DNA of 7,337 bases, from assembly GCA_030670015.1 (NCBI GenBank), contig DAOVCM010000034.1, positions 1-7,337 on the forward strand, in the 5' to 3' direction. Shown here piece by piece: positions 6,250 to 7,337 of this stretch. This DNA comes from Candidatus Bathyarchaeota archaeon. Its GTDB lineage: Archaea > Thermoproteota > Bathyarchaeia > TCS64. Made by a program: the position numbers and the translations under genes. Below the pieces are notes generated by a model. The model made no database searches and was not told the DNA's origin. It saw only the letters and a list, made by a program, of their open reading frames with translations. Every line of letters begins with the position of its first letter. Positions within the stretch are counted from its first letter, which is position 1.

Positions 6250-6345
6250 GCCACATCTTAAACAAATATTCAAATAGTAACTTCATAGTGAAGATTGTGA
6301 CTCATCATCTTTTTAACAACCCCTCACATAATAAATAGAGGTATC

Positions 6346-6504
6346 ATGGGAATATTAACTAAAGCCAAAGTGGGTCGAGATTTCAGAATCACGCTCCCTC
6401 CGGAGGTTAGAGATATATTGGAGCTTCGAGAAGGCGAGGAACTTGTCTTCTTCACTATTGAGAGTACGGAAGGGCGGGTGTGTTTCAGAAAAAGCAGAGG
6501 TTAA
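6346..6504 (+). CDS. AbrB/SpoVT (MazE-like) small DNA-binding protein, 52 residues
   Basis: The 52-residue product shows the swapped-hairpin AbrB pattern: ILTKAKVGRDFRITLPPEVRD (residues 3-23), then LELREGEELVFFTI (25-38), matching the family's K(V/I)xxxxRIxLPxEVRxxLxLxxGDxL scheme. Archaea carry many such short proteins, as antitoxins of VapBC/MazEF-type pairs or as stand-alone transcription regulators. The ATG at 6346 has AGAGGT a few bases upstream. No toxin frame follows: the next 200 bases hold only short open frames, and the next gene is on the other strand. A stand-alone regulator or an orphaned antitoxin are both possible. The family call is firm; the role is not. Confidence 0.75.
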   Translation: MGILTKAKVGRDFRITLPPEVRDILELREGEELVFFTIESTEGRVCFRKSRG

Positions 6505-6586
6505 GAGTCAGTACAATTAGTTGAACATCTTCAACCCATTCTAATAATTCCTCTCTCCATTCATTGAAGCTCTTATTTTTAATGCG

Positions 6587-6603
6587 TTATCCTCCAGGGA
6601 TAA
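6587..6603. repeat. TTATCC-GGATAA hairpin between the convergent genes
   Basis: TTATCC (6587-6592) pairs with GGATAA (6598-6603) across the 5-base loop TCCAG. The dyad and its downstream bases (AGGGATAAGATAATAC) resemble the one at 6062-6079 (AGGGATAAAATAC) on the other side of the AbrB-like gene. It may be a bidirectional terminator between convergent genes or a repeated protein-binding site. Confidence 0.4.
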
Positions 6604-6710
6604 GATAATACTCGTAAAAAGGCTATCAGAAATGCCTAAGAAGCACCTGAAGAATGTCGTGAGCTGATGTGAGAAAAACGTGGGAGCCCTGCACATTCCC
6701 CTTTAACGTT

Positions 6711-7049
6711 CTACTTCTGCAAAGGTATTAGGCAGAGGAACTTGAGTTCCTCCTCCCCCGTATTCCTGAACTGATGCTCCTCGTCAGGTGGTACGAAGAC
6801 AACGTCTCCCGCTTTGACGGGTCTCTCTCCTTCGTTACTTACCACGATCCCTGAGCCGTATAGGATGAAGGCCTCGTGCTCCCAGGAGTGAGTGTGGAAG
6901 GGGGTTGACCCTCCAGGCTCCACTAGGAACTGTCGCATAGCGAAGTTAGGGGCGCCGGTCTTCTCGGTTATGAGCCACCTCACCTTCACTCCCTCCGCGG
7001 GAGCGGGAACGTCCTCAGCCTCGATGCTTGTGTAATGGAAAATCTTCAT
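6711..7049 (-). CDS. Small single-domain cupin protein
   Basis: The 112-residue product is one conserved beta-barrel cupin domain. Motif 1 runs GGSTPFHTHSWEHEAFILYG (residues 46-65) with metal-ligand candidates His52, His54 and Glu59; motif 2 runs GDVVFVPPDEEHQFRN (81-96) with His92, fitting G(X)5PXX(X)2H(X)3N exactly. All ligands are present, so a metal site is likely. Small cupins serve as isomerases, dioxygenases or ligand sensors, and the substrate cannot be told from sequence. The start at 7049 is chosen because AAGGAGGT, the strongest ribosome site in the window, ends four bases before it; an in-frame ATG at 7082 would add eleven residues and lacks this. It lies 45 bases downstream of the YbaK-like gene on the same strand, suggesting co-transcription. 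A T-run on the coding strand about 35 bases past the stop (6674-6678) may end the transcript. Confidence 0.9.
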   Translation of the reverse strand: MKIFHYTSIEAEDVPAPAEGVKVRWLITEKTGAPNFAMRQFLVEPGGSTPFHTHSWEHEAFILYGSGIVVSNEGERPVKAGDVVFVPPDEEHQFRNTGEEELKFLCLIPLQK

Positions 7050-7094
7050 GCTACCTCCTTCCTTCCATCTCTCTCTTAACATTTACGCTGGCAC

Positions 7095-7337
7095 CTACTT
7101 CGCCACATCTATAAAATTCCCGCCCACTACCTCCCTAAGCTCCTCTACTCTAAGCTTCATCACCGAATGTGGGGTCCCAGCTGCAGACCACACCTCGCCA
7201 AATCTCCCAAGGGAAGCGTCCAGAAGAACTTTAACACCTTCATTGTGTGGGAAAGGAGGCACGCCTCCGATAACGTATCCGGTACTCCTTCGGACAGAAT
7301 CAGCGTCCGCAATCCTAACCTTTTCTCCCAGCATCTT
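7095..7337 (-). CDS. YbaK/ProX-type aminoacyl-tRNA editing protein, C-terminal part (start outside window)
   Basis: About 80 codons are visible, ending in TAG; the family is usually 150-160 residues, so the N-terminal half lies beyond the right edge and the ATG at 7332-7334 is internal. These proteins hydrolyse mischarged aminoacyl-tRNA such as Cys- or Ala-tRNA(Pro) in trans. Visible family blocks are IADADSVRRSTGYVIGGVPPF, the histidine of PPFPHNE, VKVLLDASLGRFGEVWSAAGTPHSVMKL, and a terminal LREVVGGNFIDVAK. The conserved catalytic-area lysine is upstream of the window and cannot be checked, so which amino acid is edited is unknown. Nothing in this fragment suggests damage. Confidence 0.85.
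   Translation of the reverse strand, partial: KMLGEKVRIADADSVRRSTGYVIGGVPPFPHNEGVKVLLDASLGRFGEVWSAAGTPHSVMKLRVEELREVVGGNFIDVAK

Larger units (their letters stand above)
6022..6345. other. AT-rich intergenic region with several small inverted repeats
   Basis: No open frame of note is seen on either strand. It contains the dyads at 6062-6103 and 6185-6249 (listed separately), a small hairpin CTTCATAGTGAAG at 6281-6293, and a TATA-like ATTATATAG near 6164-6172 that is not followed by a gene for about 170 bases. A TTTTTAAC element near 6310-6317 is a possible promoter for the AbrB-like gene. No tRNA or CRISPR-type repeat is visible. A small structured RNA between 6190 and 6300 is possible but unproven. 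Confidence 0.4.

Noticed and set aside
5500..6345. tRNA, CRISPR array or rRNA in the gene-poor region
   Set aside because: No T-loop GTTCGAxxC-type sequence, no regularly spaced direct repeats and no rRNA-like sequence were seen on either strand.

Overview
The window looks like a piece of an uncultivated archaeal genome. The evidence is gene content rather than any marker gene: a CbiS-type fusion of adenosylcobinamide amidohydrolase and alpha-ribazole-phosphate phosphatase (a form first described in the archaeon Methanopyrus), TATA-box-like promoters, some near-leaderless starts beside others with strong GGAGG-type ribosome sites, and a tiny AbrB-type protein. TGA, TAA and TAG all end genes here, so a standard code is assumed. 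The lineage cannot be fixed from this sequence.

Positions 1-4226 are a corrinoid (vitamin B12) uptake and salvage locus. On the minus strand, running off the left edge, is a membrane-anchored BtuF-like corrinoid-binding protein with a coiled-coil stalk built from 14-residue repeats. It diverges from a plus-strand operon of cobD (threonine-phosphate decarboxylase), cbiB (adenosylcobinamide-phosphate synthase) and cbiS. A 17-bp palindrome lies in the shared promoter region. Together these suggest import of scavenged cobinamide-type corrinoids, removal of the foreign side chain (CbiZ domain of CbiS), synthesis of (R)-1-aminopropanol phosphate (CobD), its re-attachment to cobyric acid (CbiB), and preparation of the lower-ligand nucleoside (CobZ domain of CbiS).

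Positions 4227-5330 hold a broken dihydrodipicolinate synthase/N-acetylneuraminate lyase family gene. It has an in-frame TGA after about 207 codons, recognisable family sequence beyond that stop, and a C-terminus lost at a 142-bp segment bounded by 24-bp imperfect GC-rich inverted repeats (a MITE-like element or long hairpin).

Positions 5330-6710 are gene-poor, AT-rich and full of small inverted repeats. They contain an unrecognised 82-residue basic protein with a strong ribosome-binding site, a 52-residue AbrB/SpoVT-type DNA-binding protein without a visible toxin partner, possible gene debris, and a recurring TTATCC/GGATAA dyad.

Positions 6711-7337 (minus strand) end the window with a small single-domain cupin downstream of the C-terminal part of a YbaK/ProX-type aminoacyl-tRNA editing protein, probably co-transcribed.

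No complete new system stands out. The most unusual items are the repeat-built stalk of the binding protein, the divergent palindrome, the interrupted dapA-like gene with its inverted-repeat element, and the recurring dyads around the AbrB-like gene.
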